Part shown: positions 51,540 to 61,339 of the stretch, in pieces
How positions within the stretch are numbered: the first letter of the stretch is position 1
Layout of the letters: every line of letters starts with the position of its first letter
DNA from: Nemophila menziesii
Lineage: Eukaryota; Streptophyta; Magnoliopsida; Boraginales; Hydrophyllaceae
Reading direction: 5' to 3'
NCBI GenBank assembly: GCA_029959085.1
Contig: JARWIR010000008.1
Coordinates: forward strand, 15,176,001 to 15,240,000
DNA length: 64,000 bases
Notes under the pieces: generated by a model
The model's input: only the letters and a program-made list of their open reading frames with translations
Databases searched by the model: none
Told to the model about the DNA's origin: nothing
Position numbers and translations under genes: made by a program

Positions 51540-52210
51540 TAGGTGAGGTTGTCCACATCTACCAATCTAACCTTGCAACTCTCTTGAGCTTTTATTTCGA
51601 TCACTGTTGCTGAAGTAACTCTAGTGATGAAGTATGGCCCTATCCAAGAATGTTTTTACTTAGGGTTGGAAGACTTCCATGCGACCCCGTCTCCCACCCC
51701 AAACTCTTATTTTTCTTTCTTTCTCACGGTATCTTGGGGGATTATAGCTTCTGCTTTCTTATTCATAACTCTTACTAGCGCAAGTTCTCGTGACTTCTTT
51801 TTCTTCTTCTTTCCCAAAACATAGAATATTTCAGATTCATCTTCAAAACGAAGAGTCACAGTTCCTTCATTCACGTTGACTATGGTGTCGCTCGTGGATA
51901 GGAATGGACGCCCAAGTATGAATGAGACGTTCTTATCTGCTTCATAATAAAGAATAATAAAGTCCATAGGAATAACAAGGTTATCTACTTGGAAGAGCGC
52001 GTCCTCGATCACTCCCCACGGGTTGGCTATTGATCGATCCGCAAATTGTAAGTTTCGGATGTTGGTTTTGCATTTCCAATACCGGTCTTCTTGAATACAC
52101 TTTTGGGCATGAGATTTACACTCGCACCCAAATCACACATCGTCTTTCCTTCAAATAAACCACCTATTTTGATTAGGAGATTAAAACTTCCAGGATCTTT
52201 ACGCTTTGGT
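51540..52210 (-). pseudogene. Outer element: broken protease followed by GPY/F-type tail
   Basis: Going down the minus strand: a protease active site CDLGASVNLMP (about 52110-52140), a frameshift, then an open piece 52012-51707 with FILGRPFL. Directly after comes a tail with FGVGDGVAW, SWIGPYFITRV and VDVDNLT (about 51700-51545). The tail parallels the end of the inner 346-codon frame and shows a literal GPY. One stop lies inside it. No RT or integrase core sits between protease and tail. Confidence 0.7.
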
Positions 52211-52804
52211 GGTAACTTTCACTAAATCTGCGCCGATATCTCTTCGTTAAGTGCCACAGTCTTGGATCTTGTGAACTTATTCTTATTGAAGAGTGTCTCC
52301 ATAAAGAATCGATGATAGTTTTGTTTTCCCTTCATAGCTTCGAGTAAAGGGGAGTTGATTTTTACTCGATATAACGTCTCCATACACTTAGTGGTCTTGC
52401 CCTTCTGCTTTCTTCCATTATTTGTGTATCAACTACATATATTGGCTTCTTAATCTCATCCTTCTCAACCTCTTCAACCCAATCTTCAACAATTATCCCA
52501 TCTAATTTCATCTCATTTACGTTTAACTTGGTTGGTTTGACTTTTTTTCAGAACTTCCACTTCAACAGATATAGATGGTGGTGATTCGTTTATCTTTTTA
52601 GCTTGAAGACTAATAGCTCAACCTTGTCGTCCACGTACTGGATCTTTTTCATGTTAGAATTTGTATTCTGGGTTGACTTTGCATCTGTTTATGACTGTTG
52701 TGAGCCGTATCACATTTTTCTATAAAAGTTGATTATGTTGTTGTAGACCATGATTTTGTTGTTGCTGGTCTTGCACTATTGATGCATTGGAAGCGATCTT
52801 TGCT

Positions 52805-53662
52805 TCAATTCTGGTCATAGTGTCCTTTGAGAATTTGATTGTCACTCATCTTGTTGATATCTTCTTGTGGATAAGACGGAAGTGCCACTGGGGCTTGACT
52901 CTCGTTGTACGCACTGTAGCCTGGTGATTGATTAACTTGATTTTCATTGCCTTGTTCATGCATATATAGCTGTTGAGGTGGCGCTTGATGAAAAGTATCT
53001 TGTGTTTGATATTGATATAAATCGTTTTGAATAATGACCCTACTTGGAATTGATTGTTGGATTTGATTACCTTGGTGATAATTCTGAAAATTTTCTTGAG
53101 TTTCCATGGAATATCCATGGGTTGTGTTCACGACCTTCACCTTGAAACTCCTGCCTTTGATGCTTTTCTCAACGACCATAGCGAGTTGCCTTATTTTATC
53201 TTGCAAGCTAAAAAATTTCTCCTCTATATCAGTATTAGTGGTAGGAACTTGTGATTGTGGCCAACTTATCTCGGTTTTGATAATTCTATCCTTACCATTC
53301 TTTGTTTCTTTCGTATCCATGGAGACAAAACCACCAAGACTTAAATTATCTACTCTCAATCTTGACTCTACATTGAGTCCTTTATAGAACATGGCTAACT
53401 GTAATTCTGACGTATATCCATGTAGTGGACATCTTTCCAACTTCTTTTGAAATCTCGTCCATGCTTCTCCAACACTCTCTCCGGCTTCTGGTAAGAAATC
53501 CATAAGCTCTAATTGGTCCTTCACTCGCATACTCGTAGGATAGAAACGGTCAAAGAATCTTGTTTGAAGTTTGTACCAATTTGATACTAGCTCGCGAGGT
53601 TGATCATCTAACCAATCACTCACTCTTCCCATCAAGAAGAATTGAAACATGAAATAATACAT
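52805..53662 (-). pseudogene. Outer element gag, 5' part missing
   Basis: An open frame of 285 codons with the gag core (SDWLDDQPRELVSNW, FFDRFYPTSMR, VGEAWTRFQKKLERCPLHGY). The start of gag upstream (53663-53980) is out of frame. The zinc knuckle expected near 53090-53120 is not recognisable. Related to the inner gag but clearly diverged. Confidence 0.75.
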
Positions 53663-53984
53663 CCGTCCTCACGTGACACCTTTAGTAACGTAGGATCATA
53701 GTTTTTCATGAATTCCTGATCAGAACGGACCAGATCTTGATATGTAGCACCATTATAATTCCCATAGCTCAGGAATTGATTAAGCATGACATGATCGGGC
53801 TCGAATAGATAGAGGGAGAATCCCTATGGGTTGCACTCGTAATGGGCTAGAAAGGCCTGGATTTAACCGTTAATTAGCCATCCAAAAAATCTCAAAAAGA
53901 CAATAACAAAAAGATACGCATAAAATGAAAACAAATAAAAACGTCTACACTAAGTAAACACATCTAAACTAACTTAAAGATAAA

Positions 53985-54002
53985 TCCTCGTCAGCGGCGC
54001 CA
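53985..54002 (-). other. Primer binding site of the outer element (tRNA-Asp type, eroded)
   Basis: Minus strand TGGCGCCGCTGACGAGGA, the same site as in the inner element with two further changes. Confidence 0.65.
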
Positions 54003-54008
54003 AAAACT

Positions 54009-55495
54009 TGGTGGCGGTTAGGGTGTGATCAAATAATGATATAAATATTCAAAAAACTAAACACCCTAGCGCACTATGGTACTCACTGTAAGTATTACAG
54101 ATCATTTGCAACTTTAGTTAGTAAGTAAAGTTCGTTCGCAAGGATTTGATCTATTAGATCTAGTTGTATTTAATAAGCGTAGATGAATTTAGATGTTTAG
54201 ATTAAAATAGAATAAGATGAATAAATATATAACACAAATAAATAAATAATGAAAATAAAATAAATATGAATGAAAGATAAATTAGGGTTACTAGTATGAG
54301 CCTATTACTAAGTTGTTATTCTAACCTTAAGGGTGAATTGAGCATTATATATGTAACCAGCATTCTGAATTCTTCCGAACCCCTGTCAGAGTGGACTTAG
54401 GAGGCAACCTCTACATTGCCAAGGGACTTGGGTAAGGGGACCTTAATAACTATCTAGGTAGGAAAGTACATCAAGATAACTACCGCACACTAGCGATTAT
54501 GTGGTGTTCTCAATAATTGAATTCCCATTCCGGATTTCAATTCATTAACTAAGGGTGTTCCTAAGACTGGCCAAATATATGTCTAGAAATAAGTCAAAGC
54601 ACATAACACAGATATACGCCAAGCTCAAATCAATTAAAATAATAAATAGTATTCTTAGGATTTAGACAAAATAATAACCCAACAATTAAGAATTAAAACT
54701 TACAGAATAAAAGCTTGAAAATATGGTTAAGCCACAAATATATAGCTAATTACCCTAATTATAGAGAAGGAGAGATGTAAAAGAGGAGTTTGTCACTCTC
54801 CAACTTCTTGCTTCTTTTCTTCCTCTACATGTCAGCTTGCTTCTTTGGATGATCTCTAAGAGTAATATTGAAGAATAATTGAGCAATTACATGTTCACAG
54901 TGATAAGAGGAAGTATTTATAGGTTTTTTCTAACCGTAGGTCGAGATCGTGGAGTGGAAGGCAAGTAATTAGAGTCTAAGTCAAATTTAAATTAGTTTGC
55001 TACTATATAGGATAGGATAAACACTACTCACGATTGTGGTCATATCTCCTTCGTTACTTATCGAATTTGCGCACTTTATATGGACACAACCGTAATTCAA
55101 AGACACATCTGCTGGTAAAATATCTCATCCAATTTCTTAATATATTTTTTGCAGTCTTCAAAACACTAGACGACTTTTCAGCATGACAGATTTACTTGAC
55201 AACTTTTCCTTTCCTAACTCAATTTTGTTTCCTTTTAAATCTAGATTTCACCTTGGATCTTATTTCCCTAACTCCTTGAAATTGATTTGGCGTCTAAGTA
55301 TATTCCATAAACCTTAAAATCTTCACATTGACACACAAATTATACCAAATATGCTCTAAAAGTAATAAACTTACAAATCAAGCCACAAATTAAGAAGTTA
55401 TCTACTAATGGGAAAAAATCCCCAAAAAATTAATCAAAAACACCTAAAATAATGTCTCATGAGTGGATAAATATATCACAAATACTGAGACATCA
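54009..55495 (-). repeat. Outer element, 5' LTR
   Basis: 1487 bp, from TGGTGGCGGTTAGGG to ACTGAGACATCA on the plus strand. Confidence 0.85.
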
Positions 55496-55500
55496 TATCT

Positions 55501-57440
55501 CAACTCTCAACCAATGTTGAAACATGATCAATAAGAGGTGATTAACTTACCCACCAATCTAACCAAAAAGATATATCATTCCCACTATAACTAGCCATTG
55601 GGATCCCCGTCTCACTACGACAATGAATTCAACGATGGATCTACACATACTCTAATCACTTTGTTTTACCACATATTGAAACGACATCGCCTTAAAATAT
55701 TTTTGTCTCATTACAATAGGACATAAGGTAGATTTATTATGGTTTAATTTACAACCTAGTTTACCCAAGAGAGCTTTATTCATTTCTTCAGTTAGGCGAA
55801 AACCAAGTCCACCCATCTTCTTTGGCCTACATTCATCCTTCCATGCAACCCAATTAATACACTTATGATCTTCTGATGAACCCCAAACGAACTATCTCCG
55901 AATATTATCTATCTTGTCGCAAACATACAATGATAACTTTTCCACTTGCATGATATACATCGGTGCCACACTAAGGACTGAATAAGCTAGAGTTATAGCC
56001 CGTGCTAGTGATAATGTATTACTTTTCCATTTAGCTAACTTTCCTCATAAGTCATTAATAAGTTTACCAAATAAACCCCTCGGTCTACGTCCTGAAAGAA
56101 TGTGTATTTCAAGGTATCTACCAATCCCCTTGCTCCCTTAAAACCCGCTTCGTAACATGATACTAGATGCCACCTATTCATCAATATTTCTCGATAAATA
56201 TATAATCTAATTTTCTTTACTAATAGTTTAACCCGCATATCGACAAAACATATCCAAGGTCTCCTGCAACAATACAAAATTATCAATAGATGCTTCTGCA
56301 AATATAATCAAATCATTGGAAAATAATATATGAAAGATAGGAGTCCCCCCTCAATTAAATTTAATTGGCTTCCACACCCCATCTTCAACAAGTCCCTAAA
56401 TGAGAAATGATAAACTTTCCATACATATAACGAACAAGTAAGGCGAGATGGGATTGCCTTGACAAATTCCTCTCTTTGGCTTTACCGGGGACAAATGCGA
56501 ACCTCTCCATAATACATCTAACTCATTATCCTCCAACCTTGAGATAATTACCAAAATACACATAGAAGGTACCCCAAGTAATTCTATCAACTCCTTAATA
56601 AAACTTCATCTGATTCTATCATAGGCCTTGTAGAGATCCACTTTAACCGCCATGTAACTTTTTTTACCTTAAGCGTGCCTCATCACAGAATTCACTTCAC
56701 TAACAAGCACTACATTATCAATAGTAGACCTATATGGTAAGAAACTGTTTTGGAAAGGGCCAAATCAAATCCTGTTTACCAACACCTTCATGCAAATCTT
56801 GTAGCACACGTTGATCAAGCTGATATGCCTGAATTGCGTAATATACTCCAGACTTCCCAACTTGGGAATAAGATGAATGAGTGTGCTAAGAACCTCTTTC
56901 AGAAATATACCCACCGCCAAAGCATCTCCGATCATGTTGCAAATAGGAGGTTCCACTATATCCCAACAATTCTGATAGAATCCCGCTGTCATCCCACCCG
57001 GACCTGGTGCCTTATGCGGTGCCATTTGGAAAACAGCTATTCGAACTTCTTCATTGGTCACGCTCCCACCCGATAACTCAATATCGCCAGACTCAAAATC
57101 CCTGAGGTGGTAAAGTTAAAATACACTAGGAGATTCATCTTCAAGTGAAAATAAACCCCTCGAAAAACCCTTAAACCACCTCTTCTCAGCCTCGCTGTCC
57201 ATAATCCATTCATGTCTAGCATCTTTAATTCGCATAACCTGCCTTATCTCTCTTAATTTGTGTTGCACAATGATAGTATCTCGTATTCCTTTCCCAAGAG
57301 TTAATACTTTCCGCGTGCCCTTTGAAGCCAAATAACCTCCTCTTGCTCTAATAAGCTTTCATATTCCCCAGTCAATCGCTTCTTTAACCAGACTATGGAT
57401 GAATTGCATAATTTCTTGCTAACTTTCGTAGTCTTTGAGG
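55501..57440 (-). pseudogene. LINE remnant, upstream part (RT), split by the Athila-like nest
   Basis: Reading down the minus strand from about 57440: LLEQEEVIWLQRARG, then an RT N-terminal region (56765-57061, HKAPGPGGMTAGFYQNCWD), then MAVKVDLYKAYDRIR (about 56600-56660), RGICQGNPISPYLF (56396-56590), and an eroded catalytic box FSND in place of FADD (about 56300-56325). A post-RT segment (SFWLDWWV, PLIDHV) runs up to 55501. Multiple stops and frameshifts. The continuation is at 38197-37430, beyond the nest. Confidence 0.8.
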
Positions 57441-58507
57441 AACGAATCTTATTTATCAGTAAAACTTGCATACGTCCTGTATACTTGCAGAATCGTGCCT
57501 GTCTAGGTTGAATAGTTCATTGTTTTCTAGCTTATTTATCTTATTTTTATCACACCTAGGCGACACCAACAACCTTTGGCCCGAGAGATGCACAAGGATG
57601 AGACTGTCTTATGCGAAAGAAGAAACTTTTTGCAAAGTAAACATGAGTTATGAAAGTCGCATTAACAAAGTGTTGAGATGAGATCACTAGCATGTATGTG
57701 GCTTGTTGTTATTATTTGTGATCGGGGTAGATTCTCACTATGTACTACTCTATCTTACAATATGTGAAATTCTTGATTGATTTATGAAAAGGTTGATCAA
57801 TTGAAGAATTAAATTTAGACAACGAGGATTGTCTAATTATATATTTGTACCCTATTTTTCAATGAAATGACATACGCAGTATGAATACCGGAGAATGTGA
57901 GTTATACCACGTGTGTTATGTTGCGGCAAAAGGAAATGAAGAATTGATCATTGTTTCTTCATTGTGTGAAACCTCTAACCAGTACTCTTACTACTTTTGA
58001 CTGTATCTTGATGTCCTGATTCAGTGTCTACTACTTTAGCATACTATCAATGATTATAGATGACTTGACCTAATGGGGTATGTCTAGGAAAGCGACTGCA
58101 TTACTATGGACAAATTCAAGTATCAGAGGAAGACTAAATTGAATATCAAAGATGTGTTCTTGTAGGTTCACCGATCATGTAAGTCAACTAGGACTAGAAC
58201 ATGGTAGTGAGACACATAGGTTATAATAGTAGACTCATAATATTACAATGAAGGTGATAACTTATTTAGAGGGATCTGAGTTACTATATTATTGATATTA
58301 TATTCTTTAGTCTAGGGTCCTACAATAATGCAAGTGGAATAAATTTGATAGAACAACTATCTACCCTAATAGGTTTATAAAAATGATGCTTGTATGCTTG
58401 CCGGGTCGCACGAGTTAGTTACCCACTATACCATGTTTATTTTGTATTTTATGTGTAGTTGCGCATAATATGAGATCGATGTTATCCATCATGTTCGAGT
58501 GGGATAT
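57441..58507 (+). other. Copia-like non-coding remnant, no gene recognised
   Basis: AT-rich text without domains. The stretch 58000-58500 has the look of a retroelement 3' region (GACTTGACCTAATGGGGTAT and GCCGGGTCGCACGAG phrases). It ends with GAGTGGGATATTGTTAGAA, resembling a copia polypurine tract followed by an LTR start. Confidence 0.3.
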
Positions 58508-59300
58508 TGTTAGAATTTGGGTCGGGCCAAACGTCCATGATGGGGTACCCCGTACCCGTAGCCTATTTAACAATTAGAGAGAGTAGTTATTTCTTTTTCA
58601 TTAAAAAACAAACCTTTTCTTATACATAAGTCAATTTTGAGCATTATATGAAATATATTCTTACATACGTATATGTAGACAAAATATTTTATCCAACATT
58701 TCATTGTTTTTGATCCTCTCAATCAATTAAATATGGACATGTATTATAGTTTGTGGACAATTGAATTTTTTCGAATAAAGATTCACGTCGACTTTGGCAA
58801 GACGATTTCAATCTGCTTTCCCTACAGAATGTATTAATAAACCTTGTATTTAAACTGTTTACAGATTAGATAAATTGAAGGTGTTTGAATTTATAATGGA
58901 TATTTTTAAAACCCGATTGAATAAAAATCTCTAAAAACATTAATCTCATAAATTCTATGAAGAACACTAGTTCTTAAATTTATCTTTATTATTACTTGTT
59001 ATGGCTTGAACACTTATAGGTAATAACTTTTTTAGCTGTATTTATTTATCACAAGAGAAGCACTTTTTTAGCTGTATTTATCTATCACAAGAGAAGCACG
59101 TACTCCATTTCCAAAAGTACTATCCTAGTCTCCCTTGATTGCCTTAAAAAACATTGTTGTGTTTGCTCTTCCTACAACCTCGAGTCGCCCAATCATTAGA
59201 GAACAAACATTGGGTAAGCCTAACCTCATATGATGGAGATGCAAGCTGGTATGCACTAGTTGTGTGACAAAAATATCTTTATCAAGACAAACCATAATTC
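58508..59300 (+). mobile_element. Possible start of a copia-type 3' LTR, end not found
   Basis: TGTTAGAATTTGGGTCGGGCC follows a polypurine-like GAGTGGGATAT. No matching partner LTR is in the window, and the right end could not be set. The interval also contains the 36-bp tandem duplication at 59028-59099 and no gene. Confidence 0.25.
59028..59099. repeat. 36-bp tandem duplication
   Basis: TTTTTTAGCTGTATTTAT followed by (T/C)ATCACAAGAGAAGCAC occurs twice in a row with one mismatch. Confidence 0.85.
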
Positions 59301-59317
59301 TTATAATTGTTTAACTG

Positions 59318-59560
59318 AATAAATCATCTAACTGTCATGTCCAATCAAATTCAAACACAAAGGTAATCGAACTACCAATCTAACAAAAAGAAGTGATCAA
59401 ATTCATTTGCCAGAGATAAAGAGAGCAACATGTAGGCCCCAATTATATCTCCAATAAAGTCATATGTTACTGAAAATTAAGACGTGGCAACTTCACTAGG
59501 ATACCTTGTTTAACGACTAATTTGATTTCTACATTTAAAATTTTCATTATTTACTTGGAT
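59318..59560. repeat. Another piece of the SDR 3' flank
   Basis: Collinear with about 23205-23460 (TAACAAAAAG, ATTTGCCAGAGAT, GTGGCAACTTCACTAGGAT). It preserves the empty site of the tail-only insertion at 23350-23396. Confidence 0.75.
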
Positions 59561-59582
59561 CACCAATCCTTTATATTAGTTT

Positions 59583-60939
59583 TTTTTTCCGGTCGGCCGA
59601 ACATTCCAAAATTGACTAGGTCAACCTATTCCTAATCTACTGAAGGAGAGGCCCAACATATAATGTTGAGCACGATCGTAAGGTCGCTGCCTAGCTGAAC
59701 GCGCTGCTCGGTCTGCCCATCCGTTGAGCCGCCTGGGAACGTGATGGAAAGACAAATTGCCGTGCCTTCTCGCCAGCTCCTGAATCTGCTTCGCGAATGG
59801 TCGGATCTTCCACGGTGCTGCTGACAGCTTGTTGATACCTTGAATAACTTCAAGGTTATCTGAGTAGATAGCTGTTTTTTCGTTCGCCTCTGAAAGTGTC
59901 ATTTTTGTGGCTTCATGGACTGCTTTCATTTCTGCTTCTATTGCTGAGTCAGTCCAAACCGGAGCTGAGTATACTTGTTGTGTACCGTCTGTTATAGATC
60001 TCCGTACAATTCCAATGCCACTCTGTTCATCTTTGCTTTTAAACGAAGCGTCGCATGTGTATAGCAGCTAGGGCTGTAAACGAACCGAGTCGAGCCGAAT
60101 ACTAGATGTGCAAGCTTGTTTGATAAGATTTACGAGTCGAGCTCAAATTTTAACGAGTCGAGCCGAGCTCAAATTTTAAGGCTTGATAACATTTCGAACG
60201 AGCTTTTTTCGAGCCGATCTCGAGTTATTAACGAATAATTTATTTTTTTATAGTTTTAAAAATATATTTATTGATAACTAAACCATTAATTTACAAATTA
60301 TAAATTTTTAACGAGTTAACGAACGAGCTCGAACGAACGCGTTTATTAACGAACGAGTTCGATCGAACTTCTTTTTCCCGTTTATATAAACGAACGAGTT
60401 CGAACGAGCTTTTTACCGAGCTGAGCTCGAGCAGCTCGCGAGCAGCTTGGTTCGTTTACAGCCCTAGCAGCTGTGTTTCTGGTGGCAAGGTTGGCGCATT
60501 CGGTGGTTGTCTTGGTACCTCCTCCGTCATTGTTGGTGGGGTCGGAGGTTGCATCCATTCATGTCCAAATAAATCCGTCATCGTAGTGTGTGTGAGGTGT
60601 AAAACTGTGTCTACATTAGGTGTTCCCGTTTCATATAACCGTTTCATTTTCTGTTTCCAAATGTTCCACATCAAAAGGAATATATAAGAAGTTAAAATGT
60701 GTGTATCCCAGTCGGGTTGGTGAGACTTATCTGTAGTTTTGATGATCCAGTTACGGATGTTTGGGATCTCTTCCTATGGTATTCTGATCTGTATAGCTGA
60801 TCCTGCCCATACCTGTTTGCAGAAGTTGCAAGAAAGAAGTAAGTGTGTACAAGTTTCCACTTTTCCACATGCTATGCATTTATTATCGTCGCTGCATTTC
60901 TTATGAAATAAGTTAAGTTTTGTTGGTAAAATGTCCCTT
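59583..60939 (-). mobile_element. 5'-truncated LINE (zf-RVT + RNase H) with target duplication, interrupted by a hAT-like MITE
   Basis: AATCCTTTATATTAGTT (59566-59582) and AATCCTTATATTAGTT (60940-60955) flank it, one indel apart. On the minus strand it starts in zf-RVT (LFHKKCSDDNKCIACG, HLLLSCNFCKQVW), with a stop near 60770. MWNIWKQKMKRL follows, then the MITE, then RNase H with CDASF, AIEAEM, YSDNLEVIQG and GWADRAARSA, so all four acids are present. The frame 59929-59621 ends SFSRLGIG, like the LINE at 29133. The 3' end is CCGACCGG plus a short poly(A). The MITE splits the frame just before the first RNase H aspartate. Confidence 0.88.
60070..60464. mobile_element. hAT-like MITE, copy 3, with 8-bp target duplication TAGCAGCT
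   Basis: 395 bp, ends AGGGCTGTAAACGAACC and GGTTCGTTTACAGCCC. Perfect TAGCAGCT at 60062-60069 and 60465-60472. Because the ends share TA bases with the target, a 5-7 bp reading is also possible. It has the same family signature as 6299-6678 and 27801-28177, and lies inside a LINE. Confidence 0.8.
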
Positions 60940-61060
60940 AATCCTTATATTAGTTATAAGTACCGAATACATTATCTATATTTTGCTTTTTGTAACTGTT
61001 CTTTTTATTGTAAATTAAAGTACACTGAGTATAATGTCCAACATAAGTTTCTCGTTATTA

Positions 61061-61318
61061 CTCCCTCGGTTCTAAAATAATGTCTACATTATTAAAAATA
61101 GTATTCCAAAATTATTGTTTATTTAGAATATTAAAACATTTTTTTCAACTTTTTCCATTATTACCTTTATTAAAAAAAAAGAAAATTTATACTTCCAATA
61201 CATATCCAAAATATCAAGATACTTTATTAGGGGTAATTTTGTAATGTGTATATGAAATTATTAGGTTTCCCAATATGTGTGAAAAACTAATTCGACATTA
61301 TTTTTGGGTATGAAGGAG
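61061..61318. mobile_element. Stowaway-like MITE (Tc1/mariner type), TA target duplication
   Basis: 258 bp with ends CTCCCTCGGTTCTAAAATAA and TTATTTTTGGGTATGAAGGAG, flanked by TA at 61059-61060 and 61319-61320. The CTCCCTC terminus and TA target are typical of Stowaway elements. Confidence 0.85.
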
Positions 61319-61339
61319 TATATAAGAAATACTAATTTT

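Larger units (their letters stand above)
38198..55495 (-). mobile_element. Outer Athila-like LTR retrotransposon (non-autonomous), carrying a nested element
   Basis: LTRs at 38198-39711 and 54009-55495, with TG...CA ends on either strand. Flanking 5-bp repeats are TATCC (38193-38197) and TATCT (55496-55500), one mismatch. The primer site at 53985-54002 reads TGGCGCCGCTGACGAGGA on the minus strand, close to a tRNA-Asp complement. The polypurine tract abuts the other LTR at 39712-39726. Internal sequence has gag, a broken protease, an integrase-type tail and a long non-coding 3' region, but no RT, RNase H or integrase core. It inserted in a LINE and was later split by the element at 42123-51024. 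Confidence 0.85.
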
